A stretch of DNA of 14,667 nt. Source: Syntrophomonadaceae bacterium (GTDB lineage Bacteria > Bacillota > Ch66 > Ch109). The notes beneath the pieces were generated by a model, which did not search any database, was not told the origin of the DNA, and worked only from the letters and a program-made list of their open reading frames with translations. The position numbers were made by a program, and so were the translations under genes. The stretch covers positions 1 through 14,667 of the forward strand of contig JAAZDI010000209.1 in assembly GCA_012512295.1 (NCBI GenBank), written 5' to 3'. Below, piece by piece: positions 6,557 to 12,067 of the stretch (positions are counted from its first letter, which is position 1; each line of letters starts with the position of its first letter).

Positions 6557-7257
6557 TTCGACAGAGTAAGCAAAATCGTTATAAGTGCTCCTATTATCGT
6601 TAACGCAATTGAACCAAATATCTTAAAATTGTTTTCTAATTTCTCTATTCGGCTAGCGTTCCTGGATAACGACACACTATTGCCCTGGATGGCTGTCATC
6701 ATGTCGATCGGGATACCGCTATAGCCTGATTTTCGAATAATTTTATCTTCCTTAGATTTAATTAGCTCTAACTCCCCATCATCTAACAGAAGATCGTTCG
6801 AACCAGATTTTATCTGTTCCATAAATTCGTCTAGCGCATTGGTCAGACTAACAAAAAAGATCATAAAAACAGCTTTGTTTCTCTGCATAAGAATATCATT
6901 GGGTCCGGCATTATAGACTGAAAAAATTAGTTTACCTTTATATCCTGGGTCAACATGAAAACCTGAAATATTTACTAATCCAAGTTTCTTAAAGGAAAAT
7001 TTAACAGCAATAAACCCCATTAAATCATGAGGCATATTTATTCGTTCTTCTGTCTCAAGTAAAGCAAACGTTCCGGGTTCAATAACCAGATAGTCATTTT
7101 CCCCTAAAATAATCGGTTTGTTATTATCTGAAATAAACGCCTCTTTACCAAGCTTCAAATCAAATTGCCAACCGGTAAAGCAATGCCAATCAATAGTATC
7201 TTCAAATATCTTCTCTTTTTTGACTCTTTTAACAAGCTCGCTTCCAGCTAATATCAT
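6553..7257 (-). CDS. dCTP deaminase/dUTPase-fold protein with C-terminal membrane anchor
   Basis: 234 residues. The first ~140 follow the dCTP deaminase/dUTPase fold: 'LVIEPGTFALLETEERINMP' (57-76), 'GFIAVKFSFKKLGLVNISGF' and 'HVDPGYKGKL' (101-110), the trimer nucleotide-site loop. Compared from memory with E. coli Dcd (S111, R115, E138), serine is kept (S88), arginine is lysine (K91) and the catalytic glutamate is serine (S113 in 'IFSVYN'). The aspartate used by dUTPases (D103) is kept. Deamination therefore looks unlikely; dUTP hydrolysis or nucleotide binding is possible. Residues ~195-210 form a short coiled-coil-like helix, and ~212-231 (FKIFGSIALTIIGALITILL) are a membrane segment, so the fold is held at the membrane. 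A GGAGA site precedes the ATG at 7257. The gene is third in the radical SAM operon. Confidence 0.82.
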   Translation of the reverse strand: MILAGSELVKRVKKEKIFEDTIDWHCFTGWQFDLKLGKEAFISDNNKPIILGENDYLVIEPGTFALLETEERINMPHDLMGFIAVKFSFKKLGLVNISGFHVDPGYKGKLIFSVYNAGPNDILMQRNKAVFMIFFVSLTNALDEFMEQIKSGSNDLLLDDGELELIKSKEDKIIRKSGYSGIPIDMMTAIQGNSVSLSRNASRIEKLENNFKIFGSIALTIIGALITILLTLSK

Positions 7258-7278
7258 TACTCTTCTCCATATGCCATA

Positions 7279-7539
7279 TTAATCAGGATACCAGTGCCAC
7301 AAAATCATGGCGTCGACCGCATATACCAAAAACACAATCCCAACTAAAACAAATAAAAAAAAAGCCGTCCTAACATAAAAATTAGTCAACATGCTATTAG
7401 ATCTTATATCTAAATCATCGTTATCTTTCATACGGGCAAATCTTACAAACACAAATGCTATCAAAATGAATAATACCATAAATCCAAATATTTTTTCCTT
7501 TTGATAAAACAAGATACCGGACAATATAATTAAGAGCAA
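7279..7539 (-). CDS. Small membrane protein, about three transmembrane segments
   Basis: 86 residues from TTG at 7539; the frame is open back to 7572, adding 'VFKYLEKHGAE' before it. That extension would start soon after a GGGGTGAT ribosome-binding-like sequence, but it contains no standard start codon, so the true start is unclear. Membrane segments are at about residues 1-13 (LLIILSGILFY), 17-34 (IFGFMVLFILIAFVFVRF) and 57-77 (TAFFLFVLVGIVFLVYAVDA). A charged loop (MKDNDDLDIRSN) lies between the last two. It has no recognised family. It lies 47 bases after the radical SAM gene and 21 bases before the dUTPase-fold gene, which is itself membrane-anchored, so the two may form a membrane complex (inference). 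Confidence 0.7.
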   Translation of the reverse strand: MLLIILSGILFYQKEKIFGFMVLFILIAFVFVRFARMKDNDDLDIRSNSMLTNFYVRTAFFLFVLVGIVFLVYAVDAMILWHWYPD

Positions 7540-7586
7540 TTCGGCACCGTGTTTTTCTAAATATTTAAAGACTTAAATCACCCCGC

Positions 7587-8603
7587 TTACAACTTAGGAT
7601 TAACCATACATATCGGGTCCGGTCCAATTAAAACATTTTTGTATTCAAGCAACCGCTGTCCAGGGCATCCCCCGGAACACTTGTTTACGTTAGGACACTG
7701 ATTACATACATTGATTTGCTCAATGCTCAAATTCCGTATTTCGTTCAAAATGCGGTCTGTCTCCCATATTTCTTTAAGACTTTTGTCATATATGTTAGAA
7801 TCTGATTCGGTAAATTTAAAAGCTTCACATGGATGAACGCTTCCATCCGGACTAATTAATAGTTTATCTACCCCAGCACTACAGACACCTGCTTCATTTA
7901 AAAACAAACACCTGTAAGGAGCCCCTTTGCGTATTGATAAAACATGAGAATCCAACTTATTAACTAATTTAGTAAATTGTGCAGTTTCCGCCCCGTTCAT
8001 TATAAGATGCTTGTTCTCTGTACACCGACCCTGGGGAACTAGTCTTAATAAAGAAAGCTCGGATACCCCACATTCTTCGGCAAATCGAATCAATTTAGGT
8101 ATGAGAGCATAATTGACACTCATCGGCACAGTATGGACCTCAGTGACCAAGCCTACTGCAATAGCGCGCTGTATAGCTTCTACTGTAAAATCAAAACTTC
8201 CTGGCCTTTGTGTTATGTAATCATGAATTTCAGCAGAGGGAGCATGTAAACTAAAAATCATCGCCTCTACGTTATTGAACGCCTTGATTTTTTGCAGAAA
8301 CTGAGTATCAACAGCTTTCAAGCTATCTATGTTTCCAATTATACCTGAAGTATATATTCTTACCTTATATTTCAAATCCCTGGCTAATGTCAAAACATTA
8401 AATAAATCTTCATATAATAAGGGTTCCCCCCCAGAAATGCTGAGGTAACCAGCCCCAAAACTACTGCCCTCTATAAGCAATTGTTTGATATACCTGATAT
8501 CAAGTTTATCATTTCGGATGAAGGAAGATGAAGATGAACAATGCCTGCATTCCAAAAGGCATTTTCCTAATAATTCAATGTTTAAAGATGTAATACTATT
8601 CAC
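7587..8603 (-). CDS. Radical SAM protein with SPASM-type C-terminal domain
   Basis: 338 residues. The SAM-cluster motif CX3CX2C is at C15-C19-C22 (CLLECRHC), and the SAM-binding 'SGGEP' is at 57-61. The C-terminal third has the SPASM/twitch cysteine set: C232, C241, C259 ('SPDGSVHPCEAF'), C300 and C303, C309, C313 ('CNQCPNVNKCSGGC') and C332. These would hold auxiliary Fe-S clusters. Such enzymes modify peptides, proteins or small molecules; the substrate here is unknown. The GTG start at 8603 has a near-perfect site, AGGAGGTGAT, 4-7 bases upstream. It is the first gene of a four-gene operon with a small membrane protein, a dUTPase-fold protein and DUF2284. It lacks the viperin-type N-terminal pattern. 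A 15-codon aromatic-rich frame lies just upstream. Confidence 0.92.
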   Translation of the reverse strand: MNSITSLNIELLGKCLLECRHCSSSSSFIRNDKLDIRYIKQLLIEGSSFGAGYLSISGGEPLLYEDLFNVLTLARDLKYKVRIYTSGIIGNIDSLKAVDTQFLQKIKAFNNVEAMIFSLHAPSAEIHDYITQRPGSFDFTVEAIQRAIAVGLVTEVHTVPMSVNYALIPKLIRFAEECGVSELSLLRLVPQGRCTENKHLIMNGAETAQFTKLVNKLDSHVLSIRKGAPYRCLFLNEAGVCSAGVDKLLISPDGSVHPCEAFKFTESDSNIYDKSLKEIWETDRILNEIRNLSIEQINVCNQCPNVNKCSGGCPGQRLLEYKNVLIGPDPICMVNPKL

Positions 8604-8623
8604 TTCATCACCTCCTACCTGAT

Positions 8624-8651
8624 ATAATATTAAACTCTATAGAAATTGTAA
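8624..8651 (-). promoter_or_regulatory. Candidate promoter of the radical SAM operon
   Basis: On the minus strand TTACAA (8651-8646), a 16-base spacer and TATTAT (8629-8624) precede the AGGAGGTGAT site. The start point would lie only just before the ribosome binding site. Overall match is moderate; nearby AT-rich DNA offers alternatives. Confidence 0.35.
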
Positions 8652-8677
8652 TATCCCCAATAAAAAGAATCAATCAT
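8630..8677 (-). CDS. Possible 15-residue aromatic-rich peptide
   Basis: An ATG at 8677 opens MIDSFYWGYYNFYRV, ending at TAA 8632-8630, 26 bases before the radical SAM start. Seven of 15 residues are aromatic. There is only a weak upstream GGG and no clear ribosome binding site, and the frame lies partly over the candidate promoter. It could be chance, a leader peptide, or the core of a peptide substrate; I only note it. Confidence 0.2.
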   Translation of the reverse strand: MIDSFYWGYYNFYRV

Positions 8678-8687
8678 TTTAACCCAT

Positions 8688-8807
8688 TTATATAGGAAAT
8701 TTATTCTTCAGGGTTTCATCAACTAATTCAAACAGGATTGCCTTTATAACCGGGTCGCCTTTGTTTAAAAATAACTGGGCGACCCATCTTTACCTAAATT
8801 ATTCCAT
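8688..8807 (-). pseudogene. Remnant of a small unidentified gene upstream of the radical SAM gene
   Basis: The minus frame from ATG 8807 reads ME, stop, FR, stop, then RWVAQLFLNKGDPVIKAILF and ELVDETLKNKFPI with TAA at 8690-8688. The 33-codon run after the second stop has helical, protein-like composition. Two TAA codons (codons 3 and 6) interrupt it. The inverted repeat GGGTCGCC (8752-8759) / GGCGACCC (8778-8785) falls inside it and has no T-run, so I do not call it a terminator. Family unknown. Confidence 0.35.
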
Positions 8808-8811
8808 ATAA

Positions 8812-8853
8812 AAATAAAAAATAAAAAGGCTGGTTGTCCAAACTACAACAACC
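8812..8853 (-). terminator. Possible minus-strand terminator
   Basis: On the minus strand GGTTGT (8853-8848) pairs with ACAACC (8837-8832) across a 10-base loop, followed by AGCC and a T-rich tract (TTTTTATTTTTTATTTTT). The stem is short, and no intact minus-strand gene ends here. Confidence 0.35.
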
Positions 8854-8970
8854 CTCCCCGGACCCCACTCGCCTCTCTCATCCCTTCTCGACCTGACCGG
8901 TACATCCCGCCTCTGTTTCAATTCGCCCTGACTCCCGCCCAACTCGCCAGGTATATCATCACCCCCCGTC
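8854..8970. other. Pyrimidine-rich non-coding stretch
   Basis: The plus strand here is strongly enriched in C and T (CCTCCCCGGACCCCACTC and similar). Frames across it give low-complexity Gly/Arg- or Pro/Ser-rich products with no family resemblance, so I treat it as non-coding. Confidence 0.4.
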
Positions 8971-8984
8971 CGAACTAATGTTCG
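8971..8984. promoter_or_regulatory. LexA-like (SOS box) site upstream of DUF1659
   Basis: CGAAC-TAAT-GTTCG is a perfect palindrome containing GAAC-N4-GTTC, the core of the Firmicute LexA/DinR box. It ends 8 bases before the -35 element of the DUF1659 promoter. The inner four bases differ from the Bacillus preference. Confidence 0.5.
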
Positions 8985-8992
8985 TTCGGCCT

Positions 8993-9021
8993 TTGGCAGA
9001 TCCTGATTTCCCCCGTACAAT
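8993..9021 (+). promoter_or_regulatory. Sigma-A promoter of the DUF1659 gene
   Basis: TTGGCA (8993-8998), exactly 17 bases, then TACAAT (9016-9021). This is a near-consensus vegetative promoter. The transcript would start near 9028, just before AAGGAGGTGA (9031-9040). Confidence 0.75.
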
Positions 9022-9046
9022 AGACCTCGAAAGGAGGTGAAACCAA

Positions 9047-9271
9047 ATGGCAGTTTTAGAAACCCCTCTGGGAAGCACCTTACGGATCACCCTGGAAACC
9101 GGCTTTGATCAGGAGGGCAGCCCGATTCTCAAAAATCGGAGCTTCCGCAACGTCAAACCCAGCGCAGATGATCAGGACGTTTTTGACGTCGCCAACCTGC
9201 TGGTGCCCCTGCAGCAGCACACCTTAAATGAGGTGCAGCGGATTGATGAATTCAGTCTGGAAAACGAGTAG
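9047..9271 (+). CDS. DUF1659 family small protein
   Basis: A 74-residue protein, MAVLETPLGSTLRITLETGF..., with the pattern of DUF1659: a short beta-rich start, 'GSPILKNRSFRNVKPSADDQ' and 'DVFDVANLLVPLQQHTLNEV'. The function is unknown. Members occur in spore-forming Firmicutes, regularly beside DUF2922 and YvrJ genes, as here. AAGGAGGTGA stands 6 bases before the ATG and a near-consensus promoter just upstream, so strong expression is expected. A LexA-like palindrome precedes the promoter and suggests damage control, which is not known for this family. The protein is soluble and complete. Codon use is GC-richer than in the radical SAM operon, consistent with a separate origin. Confidence 0.88.
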   Translation: MAVLETPLGSTLRITLETGFDQEGSPILKNRSFRNVKPSADDQDVFDVANLLVPLQQHTLNEVQRIDEFSLENE

Positions 9272-9368
9272 TCAGCAGATTGCCAGACCAGTTCAAAACA
9301 GATCAAACCTAACCTAACCAAATCAAAAAACCAATTATACGGCCTGGCCTTCCTGGTTCACAGACGCC

Positions 9369-9458
9369 CCAGTCACCCGCCGCTGACTGGCGGATCGGCA
9401 GAGTCATAAGGACCTGCCTGGATCCATGCAGGCAGTCCTAGTCACCAGACGGGCTAGG
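9369..9458 (+). other. Structured intergenic RNA region between DUF1659 and DUF2922
   Basis: Three hairpins follow each other: CCAGTCA (9369-9375) with TGACTGG (9384-9390); CTGCCTG (9414-9420) with CAGGCAG (9429-9435); and CCTAG (9437-9441) with CTAGG (9454-9458). None has a T-run. The DUF2922 ribosome binding site follows at about 9463. A leader element or mRNA processing region is possible; it matches no riboswitch class I know. Confidence 0.4.
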
Positions 9459-9477
9459 CCAGAAAGGAGTAAAGCAA

Positions 9478-9699
9478 ATGAATCAACAATTACAGATGGT
9501 TTTTCGGACCGCCGGCGGACGCCGGGTAACCCTCTCCTTAGACGATCCGCTGGAAACCCTGGACGCTACGACCGTGCAAAACGCGATGAACACCATTGTC
9601 GCCAAAAACATCTTTACCAGTTCCACTGGGGACCTGGTGGGGGTAATTGAGGCCCGCATCGTCAGTCGCGAAACCGTGCAGTTGTTTGAAGCGGAGTAG
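9478..9699 (+). CDS. DUF2922 family small protein
   Basis: A 73-residue protein, MNQQLQMVFRTAGGRRVTLS..., that follows the DUF2922 pattern: 'MVFRTAGGRRVTLSLDDPLE', 'TTVQNAMNTIVAKNIFTSST', then 'GDLVGVIEARIVSRETVQLF'. The function is unknown. It is the usual neighbour of DUF1659 and YvrJ in Firmicutes. An AAAGGAGT site lies about 8 bases before the ATG. A 206-base structured gap separates it from DUF1659; no separate promoter was found, so it is probably transcribed from the promoter at 8993. The protein appears complete. Confidence 0.88.
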   Translation: MNQQLQMVFRTAGGRRVTLSLDDPLETLDATTVQNAMNTIVAKNIFTSSTGDLVGVIEARIVSRETVQLFEAE

Positions 9700-9825
9700 C
9701 TAAAACCACCTCAGTGATTTGAATCCTCAGGGTTTGATTTACCTAAAGAGGCCCTTACTCGGAACAATACCCGAGCGACGGCACACATAACCTAGACGTA
9801 CTAACTCTAAAGGACCTAGATCTAA

Positions 9826-9865
9826 ACCATGCTTAGAATAACCAGACCATGCCGAGTATAACCAG
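9826..9865 (+). repeat. Two tandem 20-bp units
   Basis: ACCATGCTTAGAATAACCAG (9826-9845) is directly followed by ACCATGCCGAGTATAACCAG (9846-9865), identical at 17 of 20 positions. It lies in the roughly 400-base non-coding interval between DUF2922 and YvrJ. Confidence 0.65.
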
Positions 9866-9886
9866 CTTAAATTAAAGTTTATCCCG

Positions 9887-9914
9887 CTGATCCCGGACCC
9901 CGACCCGGGATCAG
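9887..9914 (+). terminator. Strong hairpin after DUF2922, possible terminator
   Basis: CTGATCCCGG (9887-9896) pairs perfectly with CCGGGATCAG (9905-9914) across an 8-base loop. This 10-bp GC-rich stem is followed by ACCCATTGTATTTGTC, only moderately T-rich, so termination is plausible but not certain. Confidence 0.5.
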
Positions 9915-9984
9915 ACCCATTGTATTTGTCATTGCTTTGAATATACCATTATTCACTTATTGTGGTGCGGTCAACGCAGGATAG

Positions 9985-10075
9985 TTTTGAACGGAGTGAA
10001 GAATCCTCTCCGCTGCCACTCAGGCTGACAGATGGAAACAATGGTGTCAAGATCTTCGCTCTGCTCAAAATGACA
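9985..10075. repeat. Imperfect inverted repeat of a widespread dispersed type
   Basis: The left arm TTTTGAACGGAGTGAAGAATC (9985-10005, split here as TTTTGAACGG + AGTGAAGAATC) resembles the reverse complement of the right arm at 10051-10075 (GATCTTCGCTCTGCTCAAAA + TGACA). 'TGTCAT-TGAGC-AGCGAAGAATC' elements are seen in many bacterial and environmental genomes. This one lies just upstream of the YvrJ gene; function unknown. Confidence 0.5.
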
Positions 10076-10106
10076 GCAAATGCAGCAGCCAGAAAGAGGT
10101 GAGACT

Positions 10107-10274
10107 ATGGAAACCTTATGGACCCAGATTGGCAACTACGGCTTTCCGATGCTGGTCACGGTCTTTCTGCTCGTACGGGTAGAAAAGAAGTTAGACGAAC
10201 TCACGGTAGCGATTGTCCACCTGGGCCAGGAAATAGGTGGCAATAACGCGTTATATCCCTCTTCCTCGAAATAA
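10107..10274 (+). CDS. yvrJ: YvrJ family small membrane protein
   Basis: A 55-residue protein, METLWTQIGNYGFPMLVTVF..., matching the YvrJ family: a short polar start, one membrane segment at about residues 9-24 (YGFPMLVTVFLLVRV), then 'EKKLDELTVAIVHL', a charged helix. The function is unknown. I place the start at the ATG at 10107 because AAGAGGTGAG lies 3 bases upstream, rather than at the in-frame ATG at 10080. It belongs with DUF1659 and DUF2922 upstream by family habit, but a long gap with repeats and a hairpin separates them here. Confidence 0.85.
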   Translation: METLWTQIGNYGFPMLVTVFLLVRVEKKLDELTVAIVHLGQEIGGNNALYPSSSK

Positions 10275-10321
10275 ACCTGGATCAAAGCAAAAATATCGGG
10301 ATCAGAAGCAGTTTATATTCT

Positions 10322-10350
10322 TTGTAGCAGAACATATGTTCTGCTACAAT
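10322..10350 (+). promoter_or_regulatory. Promoter with an embedded LexA (SOS) box
   Basis: Bases 10322-10349 are a perfect 28-bp palindrome (14-bp arms) with GAACATATGTTC at its centre (10330-10341), an ideal match to the Firmicute LexA core. The same DNA carries TTGTAG (10322-10327), exactly 17 bases, then TACAAT (10345-10350). A bound repressor would fill the promoter spacer. The palindrome also gives a weaker promoter on the minus strand (TTGTAG ... TACAAA). Downstream is a GGGGGG ribosome binding site with a very short frame. Confidence 0.65.
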
Positions 10351-10390
10351 TGTATTTAGTTCCGTGCTTTACTTCTAAAAAGGGGGGCGA

Positions 10391-10453
10391 TTGCTGTTAA
10401 TCAATCAAAAAATTATACTTTCGGTTAAAGTAGCCGACATAAAGCATATTTAG
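10391..10453 (+). pseudogene. Start of a lost SOS-controlled gene (20 codons)
   Basis: After AAAAAGGGGGGCGA a TTG at 10391 opens MLLINQKIILSVKVADIK.. and ends at TAG 10451-10453. The segment 'INQKIILSVKVADI' is protein-like. The sequence then runs directly into the 3' end of the convergent abiEii gene. I read it as the first codons of a gene cut off by the arrival of the AbiE module; it could also be a short peptide. Family unknown. Confidence 0.3.
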
Positions 10454-10463
10454 CTGTTTCATA

Positions 10464-11003
10464 TTAAATATACCTTCTTTCCTTATGGTTCCAATTTTTA
10501 AATAGTTCATCCTCCTGAATCAGTGCTTCATATGGTGGCTGAAGAAAATCAATTATTATTTCGACAACATCAACTCCAAAATCTATACCAAAAGGGGTCT
10601 TTGTCCTTCCAATAAACCCCATAAGATTAACTCTAATACCATGATATTCCCTTATCTCGCTGATAGTTTCTAACCTTCTAACCTCAAACTGTATAAAATC
10701 GTTTTTGCTAGGCGAGGAAATTATTTCCTTAACAAGATCTCCCACTGCATCCGGGTCGCTAGGATAATTTTTCAAAAGATAATCCGCATCGACTGTCGGT
10801 CTTGCGGTAAATCCACTAATTGAATATAATAAAAGACCGCCTTTAAGAATGAGTTTTTCTTTGTAGTTGCTTACGGAAAGCCTTCGGATAAATTCCTCTT
10901 GGCAAAATAAATTTAAGAGTTGCTGTAATGGGATACCTTGTTCTTTTGATTTATTTTTTAGTCTTGCTAAGACTGAAGCTTCAATATTTCCTATTACAAC
11001 CAC
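10464..11003 (-). CDS. abiEii: AbiEii-type nucleotidyltransferase toxin, shortened by internal deletion
   Basis: 179 residues. The N-terminal half is a clear AbiEii/AbiGii nucleotidyltransferase: 'KLILKGGLLLYSISG' (50-64) with the glycine pair, then 'ARPTVDADYLL' with D72 and D74, and a third acidic region 'GIDFGVDVV' (D141). Family members run to about 280-300 residues. Here the sequence jumps from 'IDFGVDVV' to 'IIIDFLQPPYEALIQEDELF' and KNWNHKERRYI, which looks like the normal C-terminus, so roughly 100 central residues are missing without loss of frame. In AbiE systems this protein is the GTP-specific toxin and AbiEi the repressor-antitoxin. The GTG at 11003 overlaps abiEi by 10 bases. 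Activity is doubtful. Confidence 0.8.
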   Translation of the reverse strand: MVVIGNIEASVLARLKNKSKEQGIPLQQLLNLFCQEEFIRRLSVSNYKEKLILKGGLLLYSISGFTARPTVDADYLLKNYPSDPDAVGDLVKEIISSPSKNDFIQFEVRRLETISEIREYHGIRVNLMGFIGRTKTPFGIDFGVDVVEIIIDFLQPPYEALIQEDELFKNWNHKERRYI

Positions 11004-11590
11004 ACTCCTACATATGTTTGCACTTTATTCTTTATATTAAATATTTCTGCATACTCAAACAGCTTTCTTATATTTTTTATCGTGTCCTTTACATAACGCC
11101 CAATTGCATTATTAAATACTTCTTTCTCTAGCTTTTTCTCATAACGAAGGACATCACAGATTGTGCGGTCTCTGTCATATATTCTAACTTTTACACCATC
11201 TACCTGTATTATATCTACACCAATATCTATAAACTTTGGTTCAAGATAGTAAGGTTCTATTAAAGGATAATCTATATTATATTGGGTTGTTTTACTATAT
11301 CTGTCCACAGCTATTTGCCATGCTAACGGTATGCGATCTGTATAACCATAGTGCAACAGAGCACTTTCAAGAAATATAACCGCTTGTGGGAATAGTCGTG
11401 CTATAATCACCTCTTCCCGGCTAACATAATCCGTCAGCTCGTAAAAACCACGTTTAATCCTTGTAATAACTCCTTCATCTAAAAGCCTTTTTATCTGGCG
11501 GCTTGAAAGCCCTAGTTCATTAAGCTCCGCAGTTTTCAGGATTCCTCCTCGTCTATAAAACTCCTTTCTCAATATGTGAATTACTACCAT
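10994..11590 (-). CDS. abiEi: AbiEi-type antitoxin / transcriptional repressor
   Basis: 198 residues from the ATG at 11590, chosen because GGGAGGTG lies 4 bases upstream; the longer frame from 11641 lacks such a site. Residues ~10-50 form a winged helix ('GGILKTAELNELGLSSRQIK', 'RLLDEGVITRIKRGFYEL') as in AbiEi proteins. The rest contains the family pattern 'ESALLHYGYTDRIP', 'GVKVRIYDRDRTICDVLRYE' and 'YVKDTIKNIRKLFEYAEIF'. AbiEi represses its operon and neutralises AbiEii, giving phage abortive infection in the known systems. It is followed by the overlapping, shortened abiEii. The gene looks complete. Confidence 0.85.
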   Translation of the reverse strand: MVVIHILRKEFYRRGGILKTAELNELGLSSRQIKRLLDEGVITRIKRGFYELTDYVSREEVIIARLFPQAVIFLESALLHYGYTDRIPLAWQIAVDRYSKTTQYNIDYPLIEPYYLEPKFIDIGVDIIQVDGVKVRIYDRDRTICDVLRYEKKLEKEVFNNAIGRYVKDTIKNIRKLFEYAEIFNIKNKVQTYVGVWL

Positions 11591-11649
11591 ACTGCACCTC
11601 CCGGCCTGCATTCGTTTTGCAACGCAGTCCTTTAAGCGCATTTTACCAT

Positions 11650-11798
11650 ATTATTACTTATCATTCAAACAATTTTATCGGCGCACTGATGAACTGAATA
11701 AACTTTATGCCTATCTGTTCCAGCAAGGGACCTGGCTAACGCTGCTTCATCTGCTCGCTTTGAGCCAAACTAACCGGACCCAAGATAATCAGATCTAA
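11650..11798 (+). pseudogene. 3' remnant of an unidentified plus-strand gene
   Basis: An open plus frame reads LPYYYLSFKQFYRRTDELNK, then LYAYLFQQGTWLTLLHLLAL and SQTNRTQDNQI, ending at TAA 11796-11798. The composition (aromatic helix, then a leucine-rich helix) is protein-like, but there is no start codon, as the AbiE module begins just upstream. It ends 3 bases before the convergent VanZ-like remnant ends. I do not recognise the family. Confidence 0.4.
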
Positions 11799-11801
11799 GC
11801 T

Positions 11802-12039
11802 CTATTTGTCACTAAGCAATGCCCGAGAAAAACCCGGCCTTTTTCGGAAACAACGCCATAATAAACAAACCCCAATGGCTGCTCCAGCACTGTCTAGGAT
11901 GACGTCCTTTAGCCGTCCACCCCGAGCCGGGGACGAACAGCTGATGGACCTCATCCGAGACAGCATACAAAATACAAATAAACAAAGCCAGCATGACCTG
12001 CTTATTATCAATATAGCCAACGACCCCACTGCTCCTTAT
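11802..12039 (-). pseudogene. VanZ-like protein, C-terminal remnant with frameshift
   Basis: Two minus frames join to give a VanZ-family C-terminus: GVVGYIDNKQVMLALFICIL, then 'YAVSDEVHQLFVPG', with the typical SDE-HQ-F-PGR motif, then in the next frame 'ARGGRLKDVILDSAGAAIGV' and CLLWRCFRKRPG, ending at TAG 11804-11802. The shift lies near 11930. The N-terminal membrane segments are missing. VanZ-like proteins are small membrane proteins; the one in vancomycin resistance clusters affects teicoplanin susceptibility, but most family members are uncharacterised. This copy is dead. Confidence 0.75.
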
Positions 12040-12067
12040 GGTGAATCTGGTTTATACTTACACCCGC

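Noticed and set aside
7587..8603. Viperin-type antiviral nucleotide synthase
   Set aside because: The enzyme has CX3CX2C but also a full SPASM cysteine set and lacks the N-terminal and C-terminal patterns of viperins.
8752..8785. Terminator from the GGGTCGCC/GGCGACCC inverted repeat
   Set aside because: The loop is 18 bases, no T-run follows on either strand, and the repeat lies inside a remnant reading frame.
8799..9020. 73-residue minus-strand frame across the C/T-rich region
   Set aside because: Low-complexity Gly/Arg-rich product with no family resemblance and no ribosome binding site; it overlaps the DUF1659 promoter.
9426..9650. Second plus-strand frame over DUF2922
   Set aside because: It overlaps DUF2922 in another phase, lacks a ribosome binding site and has arginine-rich shadow composition.
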